Of a stretch of 6,007 bases of DNA, positions 5,906 to 6,007 are shown piece by piece. Under the pieces are notes generated by a model, which saw nothing but the letters and a program-made list of their open reading frames with translations, searched no databases and had not been told where the DNA came from. The DNA is taken from assembly GCA_004556565.1 (NCBI GenBank), contig SFGN01000121.1:1-6007 (forward strand). Direction: 5' to 3'. The first letter of the stretch is position 1. Each line of letters opens with the position of its first letter. Source of the stretch: Lachnospiraceae bacterium (GTDB taxonomy: Bacteria; Bacillota_A; Clostridia; Lachnospirales; Lachnospiraceae). A program made the position numbers and the translations under genes.

Positions 5906-6007
5906 TTGAATTTTCTATTATCTTTCTTAGTTTTATTAGGATTCTGGCTTTGCGTTTGTTTACAACGCTCTGGGTTATGCCCAACCTCGCCCCGACTTCA
6001 CGCTCGG
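5906..6007 (+). CDS. Possible small hydrophobic protein, truncated by the window edge
   Basis: A frame starting at TTG 5906 stays open for 34 codons to the end of the window. GAGGAG (5891-5896) lies nine bases before it, and an extended -10 promoter lies about 25 bases further up, so the start signals are well placed. The first 20 residues (MNFLLSFLVLLGFWLCVCLQ) are strongly hydrophobic, like a membrane anchor or signal segment; what follows is polar with prolines and arginines. I do not recognise the family. It could be a small membrane peptide, a leader peptide for a cargo gene, or chance. GC content rises in the last 60 or so bases, hinting at a different module. Confidence 0.3.
   Translation, partial: MNFLLSFLVLLGFWLCVCLQRSGLCPTSPRLHAR

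Noticed and set aside
1..6007. Exact element ends and attachment sites
   Set aside because: No convincing pair of matching terminal repeats was found between bases 1-96 and 5826-6007; recurrent TTTTAGG-like words are too short and AT-rich to support a call.

Overview
The window reads as most of a compact mobile element from a Gram-positive, moderately AT-rich anaerobe, most likely a gut Clostridia (Lachnospiraceae/Ruminococcaceae-type). This rests on family resemblance: a long DUF4368-type serine recombinase, a MobV-type relaxase, a CHC2 zinc-finger protein, a VapE-type ATPase and a TnpW-family protein are a set typical of Tn4451/Tn1549-like clostridial elements. All genes lie on the + strand with strong AGGAGG-type ribosome sites. 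No chromosomal flank, resistance gene, rRNA, tRNA or CRISPR array is visible, and neither element end can be fixed.

Layout. Bases 1-96 hold a long interrupted inverted repeat and the ribosome site of the large serine recombinase (97-1959), which closes with a strong intrinsic terminator (1968-2003). The 312-base gap up to the relaxase is full of hairpins. Its last part (2174-2214) looks like a MobV-family origin of transfer with a predicted nick between 2202 and 2203. The relaxase (2272-3516), the zinc-finger protein (3526-4161) and the VapE-type ATPase (4076-5398) are tightly packed and probably translationally coupled: the relaxase stop is part of the next ribosome site, and the ATPase begins at a TTG inside the preceding gene. 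A 274-base non-coding gap (5399-5672) then carries a cluster of GTTGTCG repeats, four of them at 11-12 base spacing beside an AT-rich stretch, which resembles an iteron-type replication origin or a repressor-binding region. tnpW follows (5673-5825). The last 180 bases hold an extended -10 promoter overlapped by a perfect 14-base palindrome, then the start of a small hydrophobic reading frame that runs off the window.

How the parts may work together (inference). The recombinase would excise and integrate the element through a circular intermediate. The relaxase would nick the oriT-like site for mobilisation by another element's secretion system, since no transfer genes are present here. The zinc-finger protein and ATPase, with the repeat cluster, may form a small replication module for the circular form. 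The least explained and most interesting parts are the two non-coding regions (2004-2271 and 5399-5672), which share the core TTGTCG, and the palindrome-controlled promoter at the right edge.
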